A stretch of DNA of 64,000 nucleotides. Source: Choristoneura fumiferana (Eukaryota; Arthropoda; Insecta; Lepidoptera; Tortricidae). The notes beneath the pieces were generated by a model. That model was not told the origin of the DNA, did no database searches, and saw only the letters and a program-made list of their open reading frames with translations. Both the position numbers and the translations under genes were made by a program. Positions 52,511 to 63,080 of the stretch are shown here, one piece after another (within the stretch, counting starts at the first letter, position 1; the number at the start of each line of letters is the position of its first letter). The DNA lies in the NCBI RefSeq assembly GCF_025370935.1, contig NC_133479.1, positions 18,944,113 through 19,008,112 on the forward strand, read 5' to 3'.

Positions 52511-52514
52511 ACTC

Positions 52515-53530
52515 ACAAAATAAGTAGCTACAAGCTGATTCCAATAAGTTTAGCCGTACGTGGCAGAAATTTCGCAAGAAACGAATTATAGGCTGCCAGC
52601 TATTGGGGTGGTTACCTACATAGGTAATATAGATTTAATAATTACATAAAAATAGTATAAGTACCTAATCGTAAAAACTTTTTCTGCGTTTATCAAGCTT
52701 TGGCTCAATCGAGATTATGTATTTTTAAATTAAATAATTTTGCTAAATATTAAAGACGAACTTTATTCAAGGTCGACTTATATTTGAAAAACTAATTTGT
52801 AAGTCAAAGTCACTTTCAAACAGACCGAATATTATTTGAAAAACAGTAACCTTTCATTCAACTTCAATAATTTCCATAAATCCAATATTGCAAATATTAA
52901 TGTTATTTCAAATCATCCTTATAGTAACGCCATAGTGTTCAGTACTATTTAGCAAAAATATAAATAACTGTTATTTTCTGAAAATTAGTAAAATAATTTT
53001 GACAATCCGTAAATATCGATTTTATGCCAACCCCATTCAGCTGTCAATCTGTTTCTGCAGAACTGACATTATTTTGTGTTCATTTAACCTTGGGATTAAG
53101 CGCAGTCATTGTTATTTCGTTATGAACAACGTTATCACGCGTCATAGCACGTTTATTTATTTTTTTTTGATTTCATCATAATTAGCATGAAGATGTAACG
53201 AACGCATGCACGCACTCGCCATTTTTTACATTAAATGAAAATAATATATTAATGTTATATTTAATATGTTTTTGTTTTTGTCAGCAAATTAAGGATTGTC
53301 CTCAGTTCAGTTGTGTGAGGATACTAAGTATAATATAATAAATTTTGTTTGTTAATTAAATGCATGTATAGTTTCTCTTGTATTTATATAAATATTGATA
53401 CGTTTCTTTTCTTTAAACTTTAATTGTATCACTTTTTTTATTGATGTGTACACATAGTTTGAATTGTAAATGATCTCTTGCTTTAATTATTCTCATTACT
53501 GTACCGCATGTTTACAAAAAAAAAATTAGC
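52515..53530. other. Unassigned AT-rich sequence
   Basis: No gene or known repeat. Small open frames reflect AT bias. Confidence 0.4.
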
Positions 53531-53537
53531 AAGACTC

Positions 53538-54165
53538 AAAATGACAAAAACGGAACCCTTATAGTTTCGCCATGTCTGTCTGTCTGTCAGTCTGTCCGTC
53601 CGCGGCTTTGCTCAGGGACTATCAATGCTAGAAAGCTGTAATTTTGCAAGAATATATATGTAAACAATGCCGACAAAATAGTACAATAAAAAATACAAAA
53701 AAAAAATTTTAGGGTACCTCCCATAGACGTAAAGTGGGGGTGATTTTTATTTTCTCATCCAACCCTACATTGTGGGGTATCGTTAGATAGGTCTTTTATT
53801 AGGGGTTTGCTAAGACGATTTTTCGATTCAGTGATATGTTTGCGAAATATTCAACTTTAAAGTGCAAATTTTCATTAAAATCGAGCGTCCCCCCCCCCTC
53901 TAAAATCTAAACCGGTGGGTCGAAAAATTTGAAAAAATTCAGAATGGTAGTATGTATATCAAACTTTCAAGGAAAACTATAACGGCTAAGTTTGCTTGAG
54001 AATTATTAGTAGTTTATGAGTAAATAGCAGCCTAAGGTATAAAATATACCTAAACTTGGAAGATTCCGTATAAAATACGAAATCCTTAGAAAAATATTAC
54101 TTAATTTTTTCGTAATAGCTACGGAACCCTATTTTGGGCGTGTCCGACAAGCTCTTGGTCGGTTT
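53538..54165 (+). repeat. Family R repeat, full copy (about 630 bp)
   Basis: Starts ACAAAAACGGAACCCTTATA and GTCTGTCTGTCTGTCAGTC, ends TACGGAACCCTATTTTGGGC, GTGTCCGACAAGCTCTTGGT and CGGTTTTTAG. Internal GATTTTTCGATTCAGTG and GAGCGTCCCCCCCCCC. Common in moth genomes from memory; class not established by this sequence. Confidence 0.65.
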
Positions 54166-54310
54166 TTAGGATCAGCAAACGCAGCGTAGGTCGTCCACCA
54201 ACGAGATGGACGGATGACCAGGTTAAAGCAGCGGTTTCATGGTGGATGCAGGTCGCTTCAAAACGCAAACAAAGGTTTTGGGGGAGGCCTATCTCCAACA
54301 GTGGAACAAG
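54166..54310 (+). pseudogene. LINE (RTE-like) C-terminal remnant
   Basis: ISKRSVGRPPTRWTDDQVKA, then WWMQVASKRKQRF, then frameshifted GEAYLQQW-like text (GGGGAGGCCTATCTCCAACA). It follows directly on the R repeat. Confidence 0.65.
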
Positions 54311-54894
54311 CCTCCCCCACGGCGAGACGTATGTTAGTAGTATCCTAAGACTAATTTGCCGTCTGTCCCACGATTTTCTCCCAGTAGTCCCATGGGACAA
54401 GTGGCACTAATATTTATATCATATTCTTGTCCCAAAAGTCCCATTACCGTCATGCTCAAATGGAACTCATAACGGGTGCGATCACAGTAGGACACTTTTT
54501 AGAAAAAATTGTGCGGTATTGTTATTATTGAAATTAAATGTTTTTTAACTCGATATTGCATTATTTATTACAGCATATTTGCTGTCACTACATGTAAAAG
54601 TTGAAATACGCTCTTCAATATGTTTACAATGTCCCCAGCATGATAGTCACTGAAGTCGTGCAAATTATCGTCCGCTTCTGCAACTTCACTCCACTACACA
54701 TACTCACAGGTAAACCTGCACAAACGTAAGTATGTGAATAAAAATTCTAATGATTACTTCTTTAACAGACAAGTGCTGCAAAATTTAAATATTCAGTATT
54801 TAACTAAACGCAGTTTTCAATATAAAAAAATATTACAATGCAAGTATCTAATATATAAAATTATCGTGTCAAAACTTCGAAACGCTTGCTTTTC

Positions 54895-54965
54895 GTATAT
54901 TCTAGGTCTACGTAAACTATTTTTCATACTTCTACGCGGGCGGAGTCGCGGGCAACAGCTAGTAC
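54895..54965 (+). repeat. Family Y end fragment
   Basis: TTCTACGCGGGCGGAGTCGC, GGGCAACAGCTAGTAC; terminal CTAG as in the 48.5-kb copy. Confidence 0.4.
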
Positions 54966-55189
54966 ATATATAAAACTTAGTTTTTATTAACAGTACATTT
55001 TACTCAACGAAACAAAATCTAAGATTTAGAATTAGCATCTCTTTGCTCATCACTAGTGTAATTTTTCGTTTTTAAAAATCGCGCAACCACAAAAAAAAGG
55101 TCTAGAACTACAGAAATGGTGTTTTCGACTGATGTGATCCCAAAGCCCCGTGAACCCTAAATCTAAAACCGTATAAGTATAAAATAAAC

Positions 55190-55410
55190 GGTATCGGTGG
55201 ATCGGTGAGAAATAGTGCGGACGTCGTATAGTTAACCCGGGGTCGAGCGCAGCACTAAATTTACTTTAGTGATGTCATGTACGCGATACGTTATCCCGGC
55301 TACTGTGAGATCGCGCGATAGGCGGGATAATTTGTTGACCGGGATTTTTTAAGAGGACTTAGTACGTTTGTTGCCGGCAGTTGTTTCCTGTTGAGAGAGG
55401 TTACAAATTT
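55190..55410. other. GC-rich single-copy patch
   Basis: GTGCGGACGTCGTATAGTTA, CCCGGGGTCGAGCGCAGCAC, GAGATCGCGCGATAGGCGGG. No open frame or splice signal stands out; possibly regulatory. Confidence 0.2.
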
Positions 55411-55664
55411 CAAAGGCTGCACCGTAGTGAAGTATCTCACACTGAGACATAATCCCACAATTAAAATTGTTTTATTTTCGTCTAATCTAGACTAGATAGA
55501 TTATTTTAAAAAGGGTCGTAAAGTCTTTCTTAGAAAAGACTTTGAATATTGTTCTTTCAGAAGTTTTTTTTGTGAGCTTGGCCGCCCCCAGTCAAAATTT
55601 TTAAACATTTGACAAGCTTTCTCGTATATTTTAAATTAAAAGCAAGCAAATTAGCTCGTTGGAA

Positions 55665-55900
55665 TAACAATGCATGGCCATGTAGCATGGAGAACAGATG
55701 GCCGAAAAGTTATAGAATGGAGACCGCGGATCGGCAAGCCCAGCGAAGGACATCAGCGTAGGACAACGAGATGGACGGAAGACCTGGTTAAAGACAAAGG
55801 TTCACGGTGGATGCAGGCTGCTTCCAACCGAAGCAAATGGAGGTCTATATCCAACTGTGGACGTCCTACAATTGATACGATAACGATGATGGTGATGAAT
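55665..55900 (+). pseudogene. LINE (RTE-like) C-terminal remnant
   Basis: MHGHVAWRTDGRKVIEWRPR, IGKPSEGHQRRTTRWTEDLV, KDKGSRWMQAASNRSKWRS, then a frameshift into the QQWTS end and an ATGATGGTGATGA tail. A single frame holds for about 65 codons; the four-residue GRPPTRW motif has decayed to GHQRRTTRW. Confidence 0.75.
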
Positions 55901-55994
55901 TTTGACTATTATACCTAATTTGTCATGTTTGTTCAGGTTTTCATCCACTTACTTTTGTTCTTTTTGGTACAGATTATTTATGAAAATTTAGTTA

Positions 55995-56115
55995 AGGGGT
56001 CTTCGCAGGTTAGCTGGCAAGAATTGGATGAGACTGGCTGAGGATCGTGCTCAGTGGCGTGCAACTGGAGAGGCTTATGTCCAGCAGTGGACTAAGATAG
56101 GCCGATGATGATGAT
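55995..56115 (+). pseudogene. LINE (RTE-like) C-terminal end with (GAT)n tail
   Basis: LRRLAGKNWMRLAEDRAQWR, ATGEAYVQQWTKIGR, stop, GATGATGATGATGAG. The frame is intact to the stop. It is a different subfamily from the fragment about 100 bases upstream, in the same orientation. Confidence 0.75.
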
Positions 56116-56461
56116 GAGTTAAGGGCTTGTATTAAAAAGGTTTTTTAGAGTATTTATAAAAAATACTCTTAAATGTATTTTTCGCTGCCTTTAGCATGCG
56201 TTTATATTTTAATGAGCATTATTCGAAACCAGTTGTTTTTCTACATTCTAAAATTAAATACGCAATACTTTTGACACTACGCCATCTGTCGGATCACCTC
56301 TGACCTGTTATTGTTTGGTTTGAATTATATTCTAACCAACTTCATGACAAAGTGGTTCCATTTTCGTTAACTATGTAAATAATATTTTTTACCAGATTTT
56401 TGTGCGCGTATCCTGTCATGGCTTGAAATACTTTAAATTATTTTGTGAACTTATCTACCTT

Positions 56462-56519
56462 AGAGGAGGCCTGTGCCCAGCAGTGGGACGTATATAGGCT
56501 GGGATGATGATGATGATCT
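56462..56519 (+). mobile_element. Family C SINE 3' end
   Basis: GAGGAGGCCTGTGCCCAGCA, GTGGGACGTATATAGGCTGG, (GAT)n tail. Confidence 0.75.
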
Positions 56520-56636
56520 AATACCTAACTTTCATTTAGCAGCATCTTCAAAAAATAAATACTTGCTCGTTCGTCATACATTCGAATAAAAAAAACCTAC
56601 TAACGTTATGTATATACTCGAACATACAAAAATTAA

Positions 56637-57109
56637 ATGATGTCAGAAATGAACATGAAACTACCGTGAGACTCGCAGAGCGGTGGCGCGTAGTGTGCGT
56701 GTTGCGGCAGCCGCCGAGTCGCGTGCTCCTGCGAGGAAGGGCTACGAAATAGCCCGAAACATGTCGAGCTAAACTCGGTTTAAGACGTGAGTTATCCGTT
56801 ATAATATCCACTAGACGACCAGATGGCCTAATGGTTAGAGACCCTGACTATGAAGCTTGAGGTCCCGGGTTCGATTCCCGTGTCGGGGCAGATATTTGTA
56901 TGAAAAATACGAATGTTTGTTCTCGGGTCTTGGGTGTTTAATATGTATTTAAGTATGTATCTATCTATATAATTATATTTATCCGTTGCTTAGTACCCAT
57001 AACACAAGCTTTGCTAAGCTTACTTTGGGACTAGGTCAATTGGTGTGAATTGTCCCGTGATATTTATTTATTTATTTATTTAATATCATTTAATATGATG
57101 TCAGAAATG
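56637..57109 (+). mobile_element. Family E element E8 containing a nested family F SINE
   Basis: ATGATGTCAGAAATG at 56637-56651 and 57095-57109 is a perfect 15-bp target duplication of the E element, which starts AACATGAAACTACCGTGAGA and has the GC core but not the left arm. Inside it, a full F SINE (56813-57085) with A box TGGCCTAATGG (56824-56834), B box GGTTCGATTCC (56868-56878) and an (ATTT)n tail is flanked by TAATATC. Order of events: E first, F later. Confidence 0.85.
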
Positions 57110-57380
57110 GTTGGGAGTGGTAGATTACATGCACATACTCGTACTGTGTGCTTTTAAGGTTAAATGTTCTTCTACATTATTTCCGTAACCTATTGACATT
57201 CATTGTTTCTAGTTTTTCCTGAAAACGAAAACAGTGTGCCCAATTACACAAGGCATTGTATGTAAATGTCTTTTACAAAACTATACTAATTTCCACTCCA
57301 AAGAACATGTTATTTTAACGATGTTTCTTATGAAACAGAGCAAAGCTGAAACGCGCAAAATTAACATCATCAGCCTACTG
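57110..57380. other. Unassigned sequence
   Basis: No gene or repeat recognised. Confidence 0.4.
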
Positions 57381-57384
57381 TTTC

Positions 57385-57715
57385 ACTACTAAGTCATCAT
57401 CCCCATCATCCCAGCCTATATACGTCCCACTGCAGGGCACAGGCCTCCCCTCAGAATGAGAGGGTTTGGGCCATAGTTCCCACGCGGGCCCAGTGCGGAT
57501 TGGGAACTTCACACACACCATGAATTGCTTCGCAGGTTTGTGCAGGTTTCCTCACGATGTTTTCCTTCACCGCAAAGCTCGTGGTAAATTTCAAATGTAA
57601 CTCCGCACATGAATTTCGAAAAACTCAGAGGTGCGAGCCGGGGTTTGAACCCACGACCCTCTGCTTGAGAGGCGATGGGTCAAACCACTAGGCCACCACG
57701 GCTTAACTACTAAGT
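57385..57715 (-). mobile_element. Family C tRNA-derived SINE, young full-length copy C14
   Basis: ACTACTAAGT at 57385-57394 and 57706-57715 is a perfect 10-bp target duplication. The insert differs from C8 at 32 kb by one substitution and one 1-base deletion over about 295 bases. The tail is longer (GGGATGATGGGGATGATG). Confidence 0.92.
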
Positions 57716-57764
57716 ACGTTACTACTATTACTTCTGCTGCTGCTGCTACTGTACTCAAAATTCA

Positions 57765-57920
57765 AAAATTCAAAACTCAAATCATTTATTCAGTAAATAG
57801 GCCGCAATGGGCACTTTTACACGTATTTTTTTTAAACTACCAGCGCTATTTCTGTATTATTGCCAAGAAGAATGCGCCGCAAGAAACTTGGCAGAAAGTC
57901 ATTTTTTCAAAATAAAATAA
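57765..57920 (-). mobile_element. Family H' LINE 3' end
   Basis: TCAAAAATTCAAAACTCAAA (tail), TCAGTAAATAGGCCGCAATG, CCAAGAAGAATGCGCCGCAA, GAAACTTGGCAGAAAGTC. The tail is a (TTGAAT)-type repeat in the element sense. Confidence 0.65.
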
Positions 57921-57924
57921 AAAC

Positions 57925-58580
57925 AAATAAAATACTTAAAAAGTACAGTATAAAATTAAAAAAAAGAATACAAAGATGTATAAGGTTCTTTTAGTTCTTA
58001 AACTAAAACTAAACATGTACTGTATTGTATAGCAGCATTAATGGACATAAACCTTTGCCAGGCCACACCACTGAAAAGAAAAGGTCACTCTCCGGCTCTG
58101 ATTTGATTTATTTGGATATATGTTACAGAATGCTCCAAAATAACAGACACATATTTTTTATAGCTGTAGGTGCGTTAGCACATAGAAGCAAAGTACTCAC
58201 GTTTTTCTTACATCTGTACGTATCTATTACAGAAAAAACATTCCTATGATACGTAGTTCATTAGGTACGTGTAATATCAACATATTGGGAGAAATTATCC
58301 TACAAAGTCAACTTACGTTTTTCTCACTGTCTGTACGTGACATCTAGTGAAAACATTTCCTCCATTATACTGCAGATTAGTTCATTAATAGTGTACTCCT
58401 TCTATATTTCAATATTACCAGCCGAGAGACGTCCACTGTTAGTCGCAGCTTCGTTCTACTCAAGAAACGCACAATGAAGGAAATGGATCTAGAAAGAAAG
58501 AAAGATTTAATTTGGTTGCATCAGACCACCTTACAGTAATAAGGCTGACAATATACCTACTAACTGGTGAATGTTGCTAC
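57925..58580. other. Unassigned sequence with small LINE scrap
   Basis: GCCGAGAGACGTCCACTGTT at 58422 is a LINE 3' end scrap on the minus strand; an AAAG microsatellite lies at 58493-58506. The 74-codon frame at 58025 has no recognisable motif. Confidence 0.4.
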
Positions 58581-58585
58581 ACTTA

Positions 58586-58726
58586 GGGGCTGTTTCACCA
58601 TCCATTGATTAGTGTTAAGTGACGGTTAAATGTGATGCCGTCTCCGTCTATTCGAATAAAACAAATAGAGACGGCATCACACCTAACCGCCAGTTAGCAC
58701 TAATCAATGGATGGTGAAACAACCCC
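58586..58726. mobile_element. Family D PIF/Harbinger-like MITE (141 bp)
   Basis: GGGGCTGTTTCACCATCCAT to ATGGATGGTGAAACAACCCC, flanked by TTA on both sides. Arms mismatch at only a few positions. Confidence 0.88.
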
Positions 58727-59139
58727 TTAATGTGCAGCAAGGCTGGTTTTCTGTGGAGCCTAAAATGCTCGCAGTCAATGACATCATGTCCAATGAAGAT
58801 CTAATATGTATGTACATTAGCAAAAAATTAGCAAAAGTAACACAAAAGTTACAATGATACTGGAAAACTTAGAAACATTGTACATTAATTAGAATTTTGT
58901 GAAGTCGATAGCAAATGTCAGTCTACACTGCCACCTGGTCCCACACACACACACAATGTAACACGCAATGGTTTCTGAATAAATTATTATTATTTTTATT
59001 ATTAGACGTCTTCCGAATGATGATGATGATTTTAAAAAATACGGCTCTTGTAGCTTAGGTATATCTCACAAAACAATGACGCTACCTCCAACTCCAACAT
59101 CATAAAAAACGGTATTGATCGCAATAAAAGTGGTTGACA

Positions 59140-59290
59140 GCGCATAAATACGACAAGCGCGTATCGGCGCACGCGCCGGCCGATCAAACCGCGACAATAA
59201 GTAAAGCGCTATCGAGCATCGGCGCGCGACGCTAAATCACTGCGCACCAATGATGCTCGCACGCATAACAATGGTGCACAATACGCACTA
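59140..59290. other. GC-rich patch
   Basis: GCGCGTATCGGCGCACGCGC, CGAGCATCGGCGCGCGACGC, GATGCTCGCACGCATAAC; the GAGCATC/GATGCTC pair makes a hairpin possible. No coding frame. Confidence 0.25.
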
Positions 59291-59317
59291 TGCTTTAATA
59301 ATATTGTAAATCTAAAA

Positions 59318-59360
59318 AAATATATACCTCGTTGAGTTTCTTGCCGGATTTTTTTCTTTC
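59318..59360 (+). mobile_element. Family H scrap
   Basis: ATATATACCTCGTTGAGTTT, CTTGCCGGATT. Confidence 0.45.
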
Positions 59361-59404
59361 GTCAATCAAAAAAATATTTTTTTTGTAAAATTTCATTTTT
59401 AGGT

Positions 59405-59712
59405 TAAAGCTTTTTTGCTGACTGTACTTTTTGTTGCCTTTACTTGCATTGTCAGCCAAACTACATTTGCATACCAAATTTCAAGGCGATGTGTTTAACT
59501 GTTGAAGAGTTCCGTCCTGCAAAGACGATCCTGGCTAGACTACCAGGATGTCACTACCAGATTATTGTATTGTCGCGCAATTTATATAAGTATGCTAAAT
59601 TTGAAGTCAATCTGACTACTGAAAGTTGGTCGAATTTAACATGCAAGATTTGATTACATACAGGCAGACAGACAGACAACGGGATACGTGAAACTAAATA
59701 AAACCTTGTGAA
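59405..59712 (+). repeat. Family J repeat, copy J4
   Basis: AAGCTTTTTTGCTGACTGTA, AGAGTTCCGTCCTGCAAAGA, GATCCTGGCTAGACTACCAG, ACAACGGGATACGTGAAACT. Confidence 0.7.
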
Positions 59713-59885
59713 ATACAAAAATGGAGCGCTTCAAACTTCAGGAGTGACGTCACGCCTTGCTAAAAAGTTCATGTTTTTGTATAATTGACAAAAATATATA
59801 ATTATAATATACATTACATGTATTGTAATGCACATATTATTATGTGCAATATTTTCTGATAATCTAAGAATTTTTGAGGGTACTA

Positions 59886-60098
59886 GCCTATTACAGGGGT
59901 CGGCATCGGCAACCTGCGGCTCGCAAGCCACATGCGGCTCTTTGGATGTGAAGTTCCAGTTCCAAACTTTATATAATATGCAAGTAGTATTTATTGTTGG
60001 TAAGAAACATTTTTGTGGCTCTTTAAAAACTTTCATATTTTGTAAATTGAAATTTTTACCTCTTCCTACTGAAAAGGTTGTCGACCCCTGGCCTATTA
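59886..60098. mobile_element. hAT-type MITE with perfect 8-bp target duplication
   Basis: The element 59894-60090 (197 bp) begins CAGGGGTCGGCATCGGCAAC and ends AAGGTTGTCGACCCCTG, giving inverted termini CAGGGGTCG. It is flanked by GCCTATTA on both sides (59886-59893, 60091-60098). Eight-base duplications and CAGGG termini are diagnostic of hAT elements. The subterminal GCGGCTCGCAAGCCACATGC and GCGGCTCTTTG resemble hAT elements seen in many animals (recalled, not searched). Confidence 0.88.
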
Positions 60099-60169
60099 AG
60101 TTTAATTAAGAAATTACAATTCAAATGTCGGAACGAATAGTTAACGCGTGCAAAACCGCGGGTAAAAGC

Positions 60170-60310
60170 TAGTGTTTCACAAATCAACGCGCTAGTTTCA
60201 CGCGAAGCGCCATTTCGCGATCGGGTGCGATAGCGCGACATCGCACGGACGCCTGCGCGGGCGCATCACGAGCGATGCTAATTGATCGTATCAGCGCGCG
60301 CAGGGGTGTA
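60170..60310. other. GC-rich patch
   Basis: GCGCTAGTTTCACGCGAAGC, GCGATAGCGCGACATCGCAC, GCCTGCGCGGGCGCATCACG. Short inverted motifs, no coding frame. A family Y end (AAAGCTAGT) lies just before. Confidence 0.25.
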
Positions 60311-60414
60311 ATTACTATGTGACGGCATAGGCCTTTTTCAAAGAAGAAAATAGCTATACTTTGAAATGAGTTAAAAATTGGGTGGTCGTATATTTCTGTC
60401 TAATTTAATAATAA

Positions 60415-60660
60415 GAATGAGTCTGAAAATTGTTAGCCGTAATGTAATGCTTGACATAACTACTTTTTTGTCTGAAACCATTAATTTTTCAGAATTGTTA
60501 TAAAACAAACCTAACCTAACCTATAGAGTTCTATAGGATGACCATTTAAAAACGTATGAAAAATGTATGGAAAAAAAATTATGACTAACAATAATTATGA
60601 CAAACATTACATTATGAATTATAAAATTATGGCAGTCGAAAGGATCCCTAATAATAATAT
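60415..60660. repeat. Family X repeat, copy X5
   Basis: AACCTAACCTAACCTATAGA, GTTCTATAGGATGACCATTT, AATTATGACAAACATTACAT, TATGGCAGTCGAAAGGATCC; opposite orientation to X1. Confidence 0.55.
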
Positions 60661-60849
60661 TTATTTAAAAACTCAAGGCTCAGCTCAAGGCTTAATGTAT
60701 GTAGTTGGCGAGGGATATAAACATTTATTGAAAGTTAGTCGAATATTGGCACTTATTTTCGGTGATAAAATAAACAAATACGAGAATAACATGGCATAGT
60801 CGATTATAGCGTGCAAGGAAATACAGCGGAAGTATTGCCTATCATTATA

Positions 60850-61260
60850 TTACCAAGAAATACCATAGAAAACGTCTATTTTTACCAATCCCGGATGATT
60901 CAAGGCTGAAGAGCAGCCTTGCTAAACAAAGATGCATTGTTCCGATGCACCGCTTGTTGGAACGAATCCAATATTGTCGGGTGGGCTCGGACAATCGCGA
61001 CCTCCAAATTCCACATTACAATATCTGAACATGTCCAAACAACCTAAGCAACAAGGTGTCAAGCGATTGACAATAGAATCTACGAATACGTAGGAAGGTT
61101 TGCTTTGGATTGAGCGGAGGTTGGATTAAGTCTCCAATATGCCAATTAGTTAACATTAAGGCCAGGATCGGGTGGCTATTGTCTTGACCTCAACAAAGAC
61201 GACAAAGCCCATGGTCTCTGCTGCCAAGGTTACAAGTTGACGCTACATTAGGGCAGTAGT
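60850..61260 (-). pseudogene. Possible LINE C-terminal remnant with CCHC-like motif
   Basis: The minus frame reads TCNLGSRDHGLCRLC, a stop, GQDNSHPILALM, NWHIGDLIQPPLNPKQTFLR, IRRFYCQSLDTLL. The C..C.......H pattern followed by a hydrophobic R1-style tail recalls the zinc-like end of RNase H-bearing LINEs. The last cysteine is not seen, stops interrupt the frame, and I did not recognise a close family. Confidence 0.35.
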
Positions 61261-61429
61261 AAATTAATTGTGGTTCCTGGATGGTAGCCAAGTTGATTAA
61301 GTGCAAGTCGAAGGTCTCGAAGGCTTGAGGTTAGTGACAGTTTTTGATGCATTAGGTAGTATAACTGATAGTTTCATACATTAAAACCATGCCAAGAATG
61401 ACGAAATTTCGCTAAAATTATCTCAAAGT

Positions 61430-61636
61430 TGTGACCAGACATACTCTTCCGCCTTCTTCTCTCTTTTCTCTTTCTCTTACACCTTTACTCTTCGGAAAAC
61501 CAGTGCTGTTTTTCAATCTGCGACATGCTGAACAGCATCTAAGTATGTATATGTTTGTATTTTTAACCTGTGTATGTATTATTGTTCTTTATTAATAAAT
61601 GTTCTTCTTACTTAAGCATTGCAGTGGCCGTGGTCA
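61430..61636 (+). mobile_element. Possible solo LTR or LTR-like element
   Basis: TGTGACCAGACATAC at the left and GTGGCCGTGGTCACA at the right give inverted termini TGTGACCA/TGGTCACA. An AATAAA sits at 61593, followed by TGTTCTTCTTAC. Flanks AAAGT and CAAGT are nearly alike if the right boundary is set at GGTCA. A pyrimidine-rich CTTCTTCTCTCTTTTCTC is internal. Without internal gag or pol the class is unproven. Confidence 0.35.
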
Positions 61637-62006
61637 CAAGTAACTATAGTTTCAAACGCAACTCTACCGGACATTTTACTTGCAGAATACGCTTCGCAAA
61701 TGTCACTTTGGCCATAACAGTACAGGACAACGTCTCGTTTACGATCAGACACAATAGTGACATTTTAATGTGAAGCCAGTCACCATCAGACAAAGGACTT
61801 GCGATGAAATCGAAAGTGTATGCCTTGAATCTTAACACCTTACGCTGTAGGCAGATACGCGTGATTAATCATCATTGTGGGGAAAATTTTACGGTGGAAA
61901 CAAAAGAACATCACTGGGTAAGAATTTAGGCCACAGTCTATATTTGAAATTTTCCTTATTTTGACCCCAATGGTCGTTAAAGTTTGTCTGAAGTTTGGTT
62001 AGTTTG

Positions 62007-62335
62007 ACAACCGGATGGCCAAATGGTTAGAGAATCTGAATACGAAGCTTGAGGTCCCTGGTAAGGTCCCCGGTCGGGGCAGACATATGTACGGAAAAAA
62101 CGATTTTTTGATCTGGAGTCTTGATTTTATTATAGGTCCCTAAGAAAGGACCCCGGTCGGGGCAGACATTTGAACGGAAAATAAACGATTTTTGATGTGA
62201 GTCTGTGAAATTTTTATTATATATCTATTTAAGTATGTTTATCCGTTGCCTTATCCATAACACAAGCTTTGCTTACTTTGGGATTAGGTCAATGGATATC
62301 CAATGTCCTTTGATATAATATATTTTATTTAAAGT
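62007..62335 (+). mobile_element. Family F SINE with internal duplication
   Basis: GGATGGCCAAATGGTTAGAG, GAATACGAAGCTTGAGGTCC; then CCCCGGTCGGGGCAGACAT occurs twice (about 62069 and 62152) with similar following text. The body GTTTATCCGTTGCCT and TTTGGGATTAGGTCAATGG closes the SINE. The B box is disrupted (GGTAAGGTCCCC). Confidence 0.75.
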
Positions 62336-62404
62336 TATGAATAAAGTCATTTCTAGGTCAAAACTTTTGAACAACATAATATACACTGAACTTCTCATAA
62401 ATCT

Positions 62405-62560
62405 TATAATCATCATATCAACTACAGGACGTCCACTGTTGGACAAATGCCTGCTCCAGAGAACTCCAGTTCCTACGGTTAAAAGCAGCCTGGAACTAAC
62501 ATGAGCTCGCGGCTTTTACCAGGTCTTCCGCCAATCCGTCGATCAAAATGACCACTGGGT
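62405..62560 (-). pseudogene. LINE (RTE-like) C-terminal remnant
   Basis: Minus strand: LAEDLVKAASSC, stop, FQAAFNRRNWSSLEQAFVQQ, WTSCS and a stop, with a short GATGAT tail. Confidence 0.65.
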
Positions 62561-63036
62561 ACCTATTCTTCTTCATATACTCTTTACAAAGCCTCACGAA
62601 GTCAATAAACTTTTTATAAAATCCTACTTCAATAACAATCCCTTAGGTTTATTAATGAATTAGTCCGCTATTAGCGGCGCATGCACAGATTGCATCGCGT
62701 GATTCACGCAGCCGATGGTCCTTAGCGTTTAGTCGTGCTTAGGTGAACAACTCTAAGGGGACATTGACGTTAAGACTCTGTCACCAATTTATTCAACGAT
62801 TGACTGGAATAAATCTTTGTTTGATAGCAATTGCAAAGCATACAGTACAGAGTCGTCGAGTTGTCTCGATTCAACTAAAAAAAACACGTAATAAAAAAAA
62901 ATGTTTATGTACCAGCAACTTGCCCTGGCTTCGCATGGGTCTAATTAACAAAAAAATCTCTAGACAAAGGCACTTCACGTTTTTCAGTTCCATTTTCCAA
63001 AAGCCTCGCGCAGCCGGTGCGTCGCTAGAATATTAT

Positions 63037-63077
63037 GTATCTATCGTATAGGTGTACGAGACCTATACGATAGATAC
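63037..63077. other. Perfect 17-bp inverted repeat (hairpin)
   Basis: GTATCTATCGTATAGGT at 63037-63053 and its exact complement at 63061-63077, with loop GTACGAG. It lies immediately before family A copy A7. No poly(T) or promoter context. Confidence 0.85.
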
Positions 63078-63080
63078 CAC

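Noticed and set aside
56815..56890. Possible tRNA gene (A and B boxes)
   Set aside because: Identical layout recurs at 15.3, 29.4, 50.7 and 62.0 kb with the same non-tRNA body and ATTT tail, so it is family F SINE.
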